Assembly: GCF_014698035.1 (NCBI RefSeq)
Contig: NZ_JACJSF010000023.1
Location: 1 to 64,000 of the forward strand
Source of the DNA: Desmonostoc muscorum FACHB-395
GTDB lineage: Bacteria > Cyanobacteriota > Cyanobacteriia > Cyanobacteriales > Nostocaceae
DNA: 64,000 bases
Direction: 5' to 3'
Shown here: piece after piece, positions 52,763 to 61,254 of the stretch
Numbering within the stretch: the stretch's first letter is position 1
Layout: each line of letters begins with the position of its first letter
The notes under the pieces: generated by a model
Told to the model about the DNA's origin: nothing
The model's database searches: none
What the model saw: the letters and a program-made list of their open reading frames with translations, nothing else
Program-made: the position numbers and the translations under genes

Positions 52763-53941
52763 TTATTTAACATTTTGTAATTTCTGAGATTGCAAAGAGA
52801 ATATACTTTTCATATTTTGAAGTAACTTCTGTTTAATAAGCTTATAAAATAAGAAATGGAGTATACCACTTGGATCTGATAAAAAATATTTAACATTCGT
52901 ATCAAACAAACTATATTCTAAAGAGCCGTTGAAAGCATCTTGAATAAACCTATGGAATTTAGCATAATATTGTTCTTTATAGGAAATCTTCTCAAAATTG
53001 ATGTTATTTGATAGTAAATATAAAATATACGGAAAGTTTACACCAACTGAGAGAGAACCCATTAGAGATTGCCAAAACCGTGGATTGATTTCAATAACAT
53101 TAATTTGCCCTGTCTGAGAATTATATCTTAAGTCTAAATTAGCAACACCATTCCATTTAAGTACATTCATAGTTTTTGTGACTATATCAATAACAGCAGA
53201 ATCATGAACAAACTTCAATTTGTCAATTTTGGGAGTAAATCCTTTTGTTAACCCTAATTGCTGTTGTATTGTGTAAGCAAGAACTTGCCCATCCTGACAA
53301 AGAACACTACAACCTATGTCATGACCAGGTACATATTTTTGAACAATATAGGCATCGTTGGGATAGTTACAAAGAGCCTGAAAGTTTTCTTCTTCTAAAG
53401 ACTCAAACTTTTGTATATTTTTTCCACCACTGCCATCAACTGGTTTGAGTATTACAGGATAATTAAATTGGCTAATATTCTCAATCTCTTTAAGTAAAAC
53501 TGTTTCAGGTGTTGGAATATTATGTTTTTTTAATAAAAGGTGCAACTTCCATTTGTCAAAGGCTGCATCTAAGTTTTCTTCACTTGGTAATGCTACTACT
53601 CTACACAATTTTGACAATTTATCTCTATATTTTGAAACAAACTTGAAGCTTTCTTCAGAAGCCGGAAATATAATATTTATTCCTTGAGTTTCGATTGTCA
53701 TAATTACCTCATCTAAATACTTTATTGAATTCATCCTATTTTTCGAAATAACTAAACTATCAATATATGCTGAATGCTTGTAAAAATATAACCATTGATT
53801 CTCATCTGATACTTGGTCTGAAGAGACAATCACATTTATCTTAAATTCACTATTAGCTTTTTTAAGACAGCGTATTGCATAGTACGCGAGAGGATTGTTG
53901 CATGGATCGGGAATTAAAACGGATGGTTGTTGAATTTTCAT
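52763..53941 (-). CDS. ATP-grasp ligase (carbamoyl-phosphate-synthase-like)
   Basis: A 392-residue ATP-grasp enzyme of the CarB/PylC-like type, probably forming an amide or acyl-phosphate bond. An N-terminal Rossmann-like part (SVLIPDPCNNPLAYYAIRCL) is followed by the ATP-grasp domain: Lys in FDKWKLHLLLKKHNIPTPET near residue 130, PVILKPVDGSGGKNI near 165 (glycine-rich loop), YIVQKYVPGHDIGCS near 200, and metal-binding INVIEINPRFWQSLMG near 275. Substrate is unknown. Its place between a FemAB-like gene and an aminotransferase suggests it adds an amino acid or similar group to a sugar or lipid carrier, but this is inference. Confidence 0.85.
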   Translation of the reverse strand: MKIQQPSVLIPDPCNNPLAYYAIRCLKKANSEFKINVIVSSDQVSDENQWLYFYKHSAYIDSLVISKNRMNSIKYLDEVIMTIETQGINIIFPASEESFKFVSKYRDKLSKLCRVVALPSEENLDAAFDKWKLHLLLKKHNIPTPETVLLKEIENISQFNYPVILKPVDGSGGKNIQKFESLEEENFQALCNYPNDAYIVQKYVPGHDIGCSVLCQDGQVLAYTIQQQLGLTKGFTPKIDKLKFVHDSAVIDIVTKTMNVLKWNGVANLDLRYNSQTGQINVIEINPRFWQSLMGSLSVGVNFPYILYLLSNNINFEKISYKEQYYAKFHRFIQDAFNGSLEYSLFDTNVKYFLSDPSGILHFLFYKLIKQKLLQNMKSIFSLQSQKLQNVK

Positions 53942-54050
53942 TGACTATGATTTATGTAAATTTTCAAAACTTAAATACTAGAAGCATTATCAAGCTTAAT
54001 TGCTTAACCAATATGAAAAATGAAAAGCATAATTTTCCGATCGTGGTTAT

Positions 54051-55130
54051 TCAATGTGAACGATAAGCAGGAAAAAAGTCTGATTCCAATAATTCTGATG
54101 CTGTTTTACCTATAACTTTCGCTCTTAAGTCCACCAATTTATAATATTTTTCCTCATTAATTATTAAGCGTAATGTTAAAAACTTGTGAGTCAGTTGAGA
54201 GAAACCCGCTTTGAAAATATATAAACTATCCTCATTTGAACTACCAACTCCACCCCCCAAGTGCAAAAATTCATTACCGCGTTTCTGTGCCCAATATCTT
54301 GCATAGTCGGTTTCTAAACTACCTGGTGATAAATGAACAAACTGATTTCTTGTTCCCCCAAGTGTGCTTTGCACAATTCCACAACATTCTGTATATAAAC
54401 CAACACAAGCTATCTGATGTTCGTGTTCAACAATGCATAGATGAAGACTAACACCTAACAAATCATTCATTTGAGTAAAATATTCGGAATTAAAGGAATA
54501 GTATCCTGTCGTTGCATTGACACGTTTCATGGTTTCTTCATAGATTGCAACAAATTCGTCCAAATAATCTTGGAATGGAACCATCTTGGCAATCATTCCG
54601 AGGCGCTTACACTTGTTAATTGTGCTACGATGACCCTTTCTGGTGTGAGTCCACAAGTTAGAAAGCCTCAAATCAACTGAGACTGTTTCGCCTGTAAGTT
54701 TCAAAGTTTCCGTTTGAGAGACTTTGGTGAAACTCTCATTGAGAATTGGATGCAAACGAAAGAAAGCGGAGCATATTCCCCTACAGTGAAATTCCTGCTT
54801 CATGATATCTAGAGCAGCATCTAGAAATCCTGGTGTGTTAAGAGCTGCTTCACTGAGCAAGATTCCCGGATAGCCATAGGGGGAAACAACATCAAAAATA
54901 TCTGCTGATTGTAGTCCTTCAAAGAGGATATCATTACATTTTCTGAGTAAATAAGGGACAAAAAACTTTTTTTCACCTTCAGTTATTAATATAGCTTCGG
55001 GGATAGTATCAGTTCTTTTAGCTTCTAAATAGCTGTACTCAGGCAAATGGTAAAAATCATGACGGATTTCTTGCAGGGTTTTTAACCACACATCATTTGT
55101 TAATTCTATTATTTGTACTTGTAAATTCAT
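54051..55130 (-). CDS. FemAB/GNAT-like acyl or aminoacyl transferase
   Basis: A 359-residue protein of the FemAB/GNAT_6 group. Recognisable parts are WTHTRKGHRSTINKCKRLGM near residue 180, YSFNSEYFTQMNDLLG near 225, and LHLGGGVGSSNEDSLYIFKA near 305, the usual end of these transferase domains. Such enzymes transfer amino acids or acyl groups to peptidoglycan or surface polymers. No signal peptide, so it acts on the cytoplasmic side. It lies between the PhyH and ATP-grasp genes on the same strand with short gaps (38 and 109 bases). Donor and acceptor are unknown. Confidence 0.8.
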   Translation of the reverse strand: MNLQVQIIELTNDVWLKTLQEIRHDFYHLPEYSYLEAKRTDTIPEAILITEGEKKFFVPYLLRKCNDILFEGLQSADIFDVVSPYGYPGILLSEAALNTPGFLDAALDIMKQEFHCRGICSAFFRLHPILNESFTKVSQTETLKLTGETVSVDLRLSNLWTHTRKGHRSTINKCKRLGMIAKMVPFQDYLDEFVAIYEETMKRVNATTGYYSFNSEYFTQMNDLLGVSLHLCIVEHEHQIACVGLYTECCGIVQSTLGGTRNQFVHLSPGSLETDYARYWAQKRGNEFLHLGGGVGSSNEDSLYIFKAGFSQLTHKFLTLRLIINEEKYYKLVDLRAKVIGKTASELLESDFFPAYRSH

Positions 55131-55168
55131 GTGATTCTTCCAATTATTTGGCTATGTTTGAGTATTTG

Positions 55169-56059
55169 CTATCCATCTTCTGCTGACCACAAAATAGGAA
55201 ATATTGCTGGGTCACTATAATCTGGATTGCCATTGGGCAGTTTGCGACAAATGCTGTCAAGGAAGTGATGAATGCGTTTACCTGGCGGATTCCAAAAAGC
55301 TTGATAGCGGTTGTCATCATCTTGGAGATGTACAGCTATTGCTAAACGAAATAAATCGCTGTGATTAGGATAGCTACCATGAATCGTTCTACAGTTATGA
55401 AAACTCATTTGCCCTTTTTCTAAAGTCATAGGAACTTCGATAATCTTGCGTCCTATTTGGGCAAATTTTTGTTCTATCTCTTTAAGATTTTGCTGGTTGA
55501 AGTAGCGTAAATGTTCGTTACCAGACCATTTGTGACTACCATCAATGACAACCAGCGGCGCTCTCGATTCATCGCAGTCATGAAAAGGAATCCAAGCCGC
55601 GAGTAGCTTATCTGAAGTACAAGTAGAGCAGTAAGCACTGTCTGTATGCCAGCCAACTACCCCTTTACCATCTTGACTGTGTGGAGCTTTATAAACTAAC
55701 TGGTCTTCAAATAACCGAATACCTTTGCTTTTAGTTAGCCTAGCGGCAATTGCTCCAATAATTGGTTGAAGTGCGAACTCTCGGAGGACATTATTTTGCA
55801 AAGAAACGAATTCGTTATTACGAATAGCATTCTCATCTCCTAGCTTCCAGTTGCTATAACCTGTACTAGAAGGAAGCTTTGCATCTCGCTCTCCAAGATA
55901 GAATTTTTCGCTAGCTAAAATGGCTGCATCAATCATCTCATCGGGAATGACTTTTTTGGAGATATACCAACCGTGTTCTTCGTAAAAAGCAACATCTTGA
56001 GCAGTTGGTAAAAGTTCTAGTTGCGCTCGATCTAGATGTGGGCTGAAAAGTTTAATCAT
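55169..56059 (-). CDS. Phytanoyl-CoA dioxygenase (PhyH) family protein
   Basis: A 296-residue Fe(II)/2-oxoglutarate-dependent oxygenase of the PhyH family. The facial triad is visible as GWHTDSAYC near residue 137 (HxD) and the His in HNCRTIHGSYPNHSDLFR near 220, followed by the Arg that binds 2-oxoglutarate. The N-terminus YEEHGWYISKKVIPDEMI is the typical helix. Such enzymes hydroxylate small molecules, lipids or sugars. Here it lies in a polysaccharide locus and probably modifies a sugar, acyl or amino-acid group. GCC-AAG spacing to neighbours is 15 bases to the sugar transferase and 38 to the FemAB-like gene. Confidence 0.88.
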   Translation of the reverse strand: MIKLFSPHLDRAQLELLPTAQDVAFYEEHGWYISKKVIPDEMIDAAILASEKFYLGERDAKLPSSTGYSNWKLGDENAIRNNEFVSLQNNVLREFALQPIIGAIAARLTKSKGIRLFEDQLVYKAPHSQDGKGVVGWHTDSAYCSTCTSDKLLAAWIPFHDCDESRAPLVVIDGSHKWSGNEHLRYFNQQNLKEIEQKFAQIGRKIIEVPMTLEKGQMSFHNCRTIHGSYPNHSDLFRLAIAVHLQDDDNRYQAFWNPPGKRIHHFLDSICRKLPNGNPDYSDPAIFPILWSAEDG

Positions 56060-56074
56060 TTAATTTTCCTTAAG

Positions 56075-56734
56075 TTAACCTTTAAATTCTTCAGATGAGA
56101 TGTGGCCTTTTTGGTCGATTCCATTTTGTTCTAATACTTTGAACACCGTAAGAAAAAAAATCTTCATGTCCAGCCATAAACTCCAATTATCGATATACCA
56201 GATATCAAGGTTAAATTTTTTTTCCCAACCAATAGCATTGCGGCCTTTAATTTGTGCTAAACCTGTGATGCCTGGTTTCACTTGATGACGGCGTGCTTGT
56301 TCAGGCGTGTAACGATCAAGATAGCTAACCAATAAAGGGCGAGGCCCCACAAAACTCATGTCACCTTTGAGAACGTTCCACAACTGAGGGAGTTCGTCCA
56401 AACTGGTTTGACGAAGAAATTCACCAAAAGGCGTGAGGCGTTTCTCATCAGGGAGAAGATTACCTTTGGCATCGCGTTCATCCGTCATAGTGCGGAACTT
56501 GTAAAAATTGAAAATACGAGCATTTTTACCGGGACGGGGTTGGATAAAAATAACTGGATAACCCATACGGAGATAAATAGCGATCGCAATTATCAATATC
56601 ACTGGAGAAAGAGCTAAAAGGGCGATCGCTGCTACAAATCTATCTAATATAAACTTGATTAATCTGCTACTTTTTATAGAAATATGTTGCTGTAAATATT
56701 TGCTGTTCATAGCTATATTCTTCACTTTTGTCAA
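56075..56734 (-). CDS. Initiating sugar transferase (undecaprenyl-phosphate phosphosugar transferase)
   Basis: A 219-residue bacterial sugar transferase (PF02397 type), the catalytic half of WbaP/WcaJ-like proteins. A single re-entrant hydrophobic helix (VAAIALLALSPVILIIAIAI) is followed by FNFYKFRTM, the catalytic DE region RQTSLDELPQLWNVL and FVGPRPLLVSYLDRY, then GITGLAQIKGRN. It moves a hexose-1-phosphate or N-acetyl-hexosamine-1-phosphate to the lipid carrier, the first step of repeat-unit synthesis. The short form without the N-terminal four-helix domain is common. It lies between the glycosidase-like and PhyH genes. Confidence 0.95.
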   Translation of the reverse strand: MTKVKNIAMNSKYLQQHISIKSSRLIKFILDRFVAAIALLALSPVILIIAIAIYLRMGYPVIFIQPRPGKNARIFNFYKFRTMTDERDAKGNLLPDEKRLTPFGEFLRQTSLDELPQLWNVLKGDMSFVGPRPLLVSYLDRYTPEQARRHQVKPGITGLAQIKGRNAIGWEKKFNLDIWYIDNWSLWLDMKIFFLTVFKVLEQNGIDQKGHISSEEFKG

Positions 56735-56763
56735 CTAAAATCAGTAATCAAGGTATATAACTT

Positions 56764-58068
56764 TTATCGAAAAAATTGAGCGCAGATACTTTGCTTTTCC
56801 CCTTTCAAGACTTTGCTGCTACTGCTGCTAGGAATTTTGAAGATATGTACACCAAGTGGTTGAAATTCGGTATTCAACACTCCATCGGTAAGCGGAACTG
56901 TCTTGTTTTCAAATAGAACAGTTGCTTCGGTGGGCGTATTAGGAAGACCAGTAAAACTAACCGAAACAGGTTCATTTGCTGAGTTGACGGCAATAACGTA
57001 GGTAGATTGATTCCAAACAGTTGTCAGGAGATTAATAGAAGGAAAGCTGAGTGGCTGTTTCATACCATAGGTGTAGAACTTCTCTGTCCTTGTTGGCCCA
57101 GCGATAATCTCAAAGCTCACATTATCTAGCCTCGTGCCATACAAGATAGCCGAGCCCAATTGCTCTGGCCCTACGATCTCTCCAGCAGCCTTATGATATG
57201 TTTGCAAAACACTTTCTAGATTTGGATGGTCGCGCTCATGCCAGTAAGAAAAAATGAGAATCCCCCTAGCACCAGATACAATAGACTGCCAGAAATCGTG
57301 ATAGGCCCCTTCATTTGTGGCGATCGCATTGCCCGATTCGTGAAAAAGTTCCAGAATTGCTACAGGAGTTTTTTCTCCATTCAGATAATCAGGGCCTATT
57401 TTGGCTTTTGCTAGCTTGATCCCCTTTAGTGTGGTTTCCATCCGCCATCGCACCCATGCGTGTGGCACCCCTATATAGTTTGTGTAGACGCTGGAGGGAA
57501 TGATATCCAAATAAGGTACATACTGCTGGACACTCGTAGCATCATAGTGACCGGGGATGTACATATAATTTGGTCGCTTTTTTGGGTCATATTTGCGTGT
57601 CCAACTCGCATAATTGGTGACTATCGCCATTTCTCCATCTCTCCAATAGCGCCGTTCTTCAGGAAATTCCCACCACGCTACTCGATCGCTCTTAGCAAGA
57701 GCAGTTATCTTCTTTGCCGCTTGCACTTCTGGTATCGGCTCAGATTTACCTGGCAGGCTGGCAAGAGCAAGCATCTTACCCTTAGCTACAGTCTCAAGAA
57801 AAGAAGGGGTAAAATGATATGTCTGGGCGATTTTCCATCCGAATTGCCGCACTCTCTGCATATCTTGTGCTTCGTGTATGGAGTATAGTCCTAGCGGAAA
57901 TTGCTTACTCTTAGGGTATATATCTTGTCCAAAAACTTCTGTATTTGTTGCCGTAAAGACGAGGGACGCAACAACAATTCCAACGGCTGCTAGTAACTTA
58001 TCAGCACAACGTAAGAATTTTATTTTCGACCAATGTTTCCACTTTTTAAATGCCAGAATGCGTTTCAT
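56764..58068 (-). CDS. Secreted glycosidase-like (TIM-barrel type) protein
   Basis: A 434-residue protein with a signal-anchor or signal peptide (residues about 20-48, LLAAVGIVVASLVFTATNTE), so exported. The mature part (LGLYSIHEAQDMQRVRQFGW near 60; FPEERRYW near 140; VAILELFHESGNAIATNEGA; GILIFSYWHERDHP near 275) resembles the TIM-barrel core of putative glycoside hydrolases, and residues about 330-420 resemble a beta-sandwich domain. Acidic residues at barrel-strand ends (EFPEE, LELFHES) may be catalytic, but I cannot name a CAZy family. It could trim or release the polymer made by this locus. The start at 58068 has AAGG before it and overlaps the glycosyltransferase gene by 23 bases. Confidence 0.7.
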   Translation of the reverse strand: MKRILAFKKWKHWSKIKFLRCADKLLAAVGIVVASLVFTATNTEVFGQDIYPKSKQFPLGLYSIHEAQDMQRVRQFGWKIAQTYHFTPSFLETVAKGKMLALASLPGKSEPIPEVQAAKKITALAKSDRVAWWEFPEERRYWRDGEMAIVTNYASWTRKYDPKKRPNYMYIPGHYDATSVQQYVPYLDIIPSSVYTNYIGVPHAWVRWRMETTLKGIKLAKAKIGPDYLNGEKTPVAILELFHESGNAIATNEGAYHDFWQSIVSGARGILIFSYWHERDHPNLESVLQTYHKAAGEIVGPEQLGSAILYGTRLDNVSFEIIAGPTRTEKFYTYGMKQPLSFPSINLLTTVWNQSTYVIAVNSANEPVSVSFTGLPNTPTEATVLFENKTVPLTDGVLNTEFQPLGVHIFKIPSSSSSKVLKGEKQSICAQFFR

Positions 58069-59299
58069 TTAAAACCTTCTGAAAAACATTTGCTAGTTTC
58101 TTGTACAAAATATCCCGATCAAATACTGTGTCTGCAAGTTTTCTTGCAGCAGCCTGAGCGCTTTGCAAGCACTCAGAGCTATTTAAAAATTTTGCAAGTT
58201 GAATTGCAGCAACTTTTGGATCGTTGCTAGAAATGCTAATACCAGCACCAGACTGTTCGAGAATTTCTTTTTGCCAACCGCCATAGTTAATTACGACTGG
58301 ACGGCCTGCTGCTAGGGCATCAAAGAATTTATTAGCTGAATTATGCTCCATCTCAGGAATTGGCTTAAACAAGGAGGTGGCAACGGTACATGCAGAAAGA
58401 AGTGCTGGCATTTCAGCTTTGGGAATAGGTGGCCACATCCAGAAGTTTTTTTCCAAAATCCCTAATTGACTACTAGCTTCTCTGACTTCACTTTCACAGG
58501 CACCTGAACCAACCACCAGAAATTTAGCTTCAGGTATGATATTTCTCATGTGACTTGCTAAATAAGCCAAGTAGTTGACTCCATTTATATGCCCCAATGT
58601 ACCGGTGTAAACAATCAAAGGCCCGCCAGATAATTCGGGATGCTGGCGGAGAAACTCTAATCCAATTGTTTCTGAAATGTTAAAACGTGCATTATCGCAA
58701 GCATTAGGAATCACTTCTACTTTCTCAGCAGGAATACCCTGTTTGACGATGCCTTCTTTCATGCCAGGAGAAAGCGCCACAATATGAGAAGCATTTTGAT
58801 AAGCTATCAGTTCTAATTGCCGAGCCAAAAATATAGCTAATGGTGAGCGTACAGCTTTCATCGCTATTGGCATTTCTGGCCAGAGATCTCTGACTTCAAA
58901 AACATAAGGAGTCCCATGTAACCATTTTCGCAATAAAGCTGGTATTGCAATAGTAAGAGGTGTGCTAGTAGCAAAAGTGAGGTCAGCTTTTTCTTCTCGC
59001 AGTACTTGTAAAGAAGACCTTACAGCAAAACTCAAAAATGCCAAAATTCTCCGCGAGAAGCTCATGTAATTACTGTACTTCAAAGGAATAACATTTAATT
59101 TAAAACTAACATTTTTGGTGTTGAACAATTTCAGGATATTAACGGCGGGAATTCCATGAATTTCCGAGTCACCGCAAAACATACAAACTTGCCATTTATC
59201 TTGGACAAGACGAGTCGAAAACTCCCAGGATCTTGTGCCTCCAGAAACTGTGGGAATAGAAAAATATTGATGTAAATAAATTAATGTGCGAGTATCCAT
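58046..59299 (-). CDS. Family 4 glycosyltransferase (WbuB-like)
   Basis: A 417-residue GT-B glycosyltransferase. YLHQYFSIPTVSGGTRSWEF near the N-terminus and TPYVFEVRDLWPEMPIAMKA near residue 130 are typical of the WbuB branch. GPLIVYTGTLGHINGVNYL near 235 begins the donor-binding half, and EMEHNSANKFFDALAAGRPV near 330 is the EX7E-type nucleotide-sugar site. Cytoplasmic, membrane-associated. I chose the ATG at 59299 rather than the TTG at 59302: it overlaps the natural stop of the decayed upstream glycosyltransferase as TGATG, a classic coupling arrangement. The gene is intact and overlaps the next by 23 bases. Confidence 0.9.
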   Translation of the reverse strand: MDTRTLIYLHQYFSIPTVSGGTRSWEFSTRLVQDKWQVCMFCGDSEIHGIPAVNILKLFNTKNVSFKLNVIPLKYSNYMSFSRRILAFLSFAVRSSLQVLREEKADLTFATSTPLTIAIPALLRKWLHGTPYVFEVRDLWPEMPIAMKAVRSPLAIFLARQLELIAYQNASHIVALSPGMKEGIVKQGIPAEKVEVIPNACDNARFNISETIGLEFLRQHPELSGGPLIVYTGTLGHINGVNYLAYLASHMRNIIPEAKFLVVGSGACESEVREASSQLGILEKNFWMWPPIPKAEMPALLSACTVATSLFKPIPEMEHNSANKFFDALAAGRPVVINYGGWQKEILEQSGAGISISSNDPKVAAIQLAKFLNSSECLQSAQAAARKLADTVFDRDILYKKLANVFQKVLNETHSGI

Positions 59300-59699
59300 C
59301 AACGTTGAACCTCTGGAGAATTATTTGACTTAACAATTACATCTGCAATTTTGTAATTTGGATGCAATAAGTTGAAATATTCTTGAAGTGACTGCTTGCC
59401 AATCTGGTTCCAGGAATATTTTCTTCTACTAAATTTCGTGCCGCCTGTCCTCTTTTTGAAAGTTCTAATCGCGCGGCCAAAACATCTTGCATACCTTTAG
59501 CGATCGCTGCTGGAGTATCTTCCACAGACCATCCAGCCCCAGCCGCTTCCACTTCACCTGCAATATTAGTACCAGGTGTGAGTAGACAAGGTATTCCATA
59601 AGATAAAGCCTCTAATACTGCTATTGGATGTCCTTCAAAACGGAAGGTATGTATCAACAAATCAAATTCATACATAAAATTGATTCTCTCCTGTTCAAA
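59299..59699 (-). pseudogene. C-terminal fragment of a glycosyltransferase, frameshifted
   Basis: The frame reads FEQERINFMYEFDLLIHTFR, then EGHPIAVLEALSYGIPCLLT, the donor site of GT-B glycosyltransferases, without any N-terminal half. Around 59411-59425 the frame shifts: after LVEENI the observed frame ends as PGTRLASSHFKNIS, while the neighbouring frame gives WNQIGKQSLQEYFNLLHPNY, the expected C-terminus, down to the TGA that overlaps the next ATG. A stop codon at 59700-59702 bounds it upstream. It is both 5'-truncated and frameshifted, so it is probably inactive. Confidence 0.82.
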
Positions 59700-59718
59700 C
59701 TATAGATTTGAATCTTTA

Positions 59719-60918
59719 TTAGACCCTTTGATTTTTTGTAGCTATAGTAGGAACTTGGTTTTGTATCAAAATTGGTAGTGCTAATATTAGGCTTATAATT
59801 GAATAGTTGTCATATAATGTTCCAGACAATAGAGAACCTATATAAATTGGTGAACAAATTATAGTTATAATTTTCCAGTTTTTATTTAATTTCCCTTTCC
59901 ATAAAAGTATTCCATACATTGCCGTAAATCCTATAAGAATAACACAGGGTAAAAAGCCACCATTATATAGCAGGTCTAGATAAATATTGTGAGGATAGGA
60001 ATATATATATTGGCTTCCTTCTCCGAATAAAAAATTATCTTTTATAAAAAAAGATGTCAAATTTTGCCAATATCCTTCCCTGACTGCAATAGAACTAGAG
60101 GAGGCACCACGGTCATAAAACCAAAATACTCTAGAATCAATAATAGATTTAGAAAAACTTGAATTTATAGCGAGTAAAAAGGGAGCAAATATTATAGCTA
60201 TACTAGCAAACTTTAGCCAATTTAATCTGATATATAGTACTGTATAAAAAAAAGATAATGTCATAACAATTCCTACTATTGTTGCACCTCTAGAACCTGT
60301 TTTAACCATTAGAGACAATGCAATAACTAAACAAAATATCGTAGTGATTAAGCTAAGTATTGAAATTTTTTCTTTTTTGCTAGAGTAATTTTCATGAACC
60401 AATACGAGATTTAGCAAGAAAATAGTTCCAATAATTCTGTAGTAAATATTGGGCCCAAATATAAAGGATTGTCTTGGCTCGTTTCCAGAAAACTGTTGAG
60501 ATAATACTCCAAGAAAAATTAGTGTCATGGCAGGCAGCCATCGAACTATCTTACAACCTGGACTATTACTGAGCAATCGCTCGATTACATGAGTGCCAAA
60601 AACAAGAATATTAACATATAGAATTCCTGATATAGCGCCAAAATAATAGTCAAAATTGTATTGATAAAATTGAATAAAAATAGGTAAAAGAGCGAGAAAA
60701 ATGAATATTTGAGCAGAAATTTCTGCTGGGCTTAAAATAAAGTTTCTTCTCAGGACAAAAACTATTGTCCAAAAAACAAAAAATAAAGGAATTTCATACA
60801 CCGTTTTATTCTCTCCAGGAAATGTCGAACAAAAAATCAAAATTAAGTCAATAGGTAAAAGAATTACGTTATTCCAAAAATCCTGATTTAATGTTTTTTT
60901 AATGATCATATTTGACAT
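59719..60918 (-). CDS. Polysaccharide polymerase / O-antigen ligase-like (Wzy type)
   Basis: A 399-residue integral membrane protein with about ten to eleven hydrophobic helices (e.g. ILIFCSTFPGENKT after the first, FIFLALLPIFIQF, ITTIFCLVIALSLMV). A large external loop around residues 260-310 contains EGYWQNLTSFFIKDNFLFGEG and SYPHNIYLDLLYNGGFLPCV, the pattern of the Wzy/WaaL family. It probably joins repeat units in the periplasm. AT-rich compared with its neighbours. It lies between the two decayed glycosyltransferase fragments, so it could have been inserted there. Start at ATG 60918 (MSNMIIKKT); gaps are 15 and 19 bases. Confidence 0.85.
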   Translation of the reverse strand: MSNMIIKKTLNQDFWNNVILLPIDLILIFCSTFPGENKTVYEIPLFFVFWTIVFVLRRNFILSPAEISAQIFIFLALLPIFIQFYQYNFDYYFGAISGILYVNILVFGTHVIERLLSNSPGCKIVRWLPAMTLIFLGVLSQQFSGNEPRQSFIFGPNIYYRIIGTIFLLNLVLVHENYSSKKEKISILSLITTIFCLVIALSLMVKTGSRGATIVGIVMTLSFFYTVLYIRLNWLKFASIAIIFAPFLLAINSSFSKSIIDSRVFWFYDRGASSSSIAVREGYWQNLTSFFIKDNFLFGEGSQYIYSYPHNIYLDLLYNGGFLPCVILIGFTAMYGILLWKGKLNKNWKIITIICSPIYIGSLLSGTLYDNYSIISLILALPILIQNQVPTIATKNQRV

Positions 60919-60933
60919 TAATTTGTACCAATA

Positions 60934-61254
60934 TTATGACTTTGAGAACACACAAGGTAGTCCTGTTGCGTACTCGTGTAAGATACGTTTGAAATTAGGA
61001 GCATAAAACCAGGATCGTGACGGATGAGAACATAGAATAACCTTGCTACCAAGGGCACGGATTTCTTCATCGTAAGCACCGGGCTGGGCTGTGTTAATCA
61101 TAAAATCCATCTGGAAGCGATCGCAATCAATGTGCCGCAAAATGTACATTAGCCAGGTTTCGATTCCACCCCTGTTCATCCCTGCAACAATATGGAGGAT
61201 ACGTATTGAATGCTCATCGACATTCTGGATATCTCTAGAGTTTGTGTAGTCCAT
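60934..61254 (-). pseudogene. N-terminal fragment of a glycosyltransferase with internal deletion
   Basis: Residues 1-92 are the start of a family 4 glycosyltransferase: IRILHIVAGMNRGGIETWLM, then YDEEIRALGSKVILCSHPS and FKRILHEY. Directly after HEY the frame reads ATGLPCVFSKS and stops. ATGLPCVFS is what such enzymes have about 200 residues later (the nucleotide-sugar region), so a large in-frame deletion joined the N-terminus to the distal part and the gene then ended early. It starts inside the wzx gene (20-base overlap). It differs from the fragment at 59299-59699, because both contain the equivalent 'G-P-C' region. Probably inactive. Confidence 0.75.

Noticed and set aside
59299..61254. 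One glycosyltransferase interrupted by insertion of wzy
   Set aside because: Both fragments contain the equivalent G-x-P-C donor-site region, so they derive from two genes.
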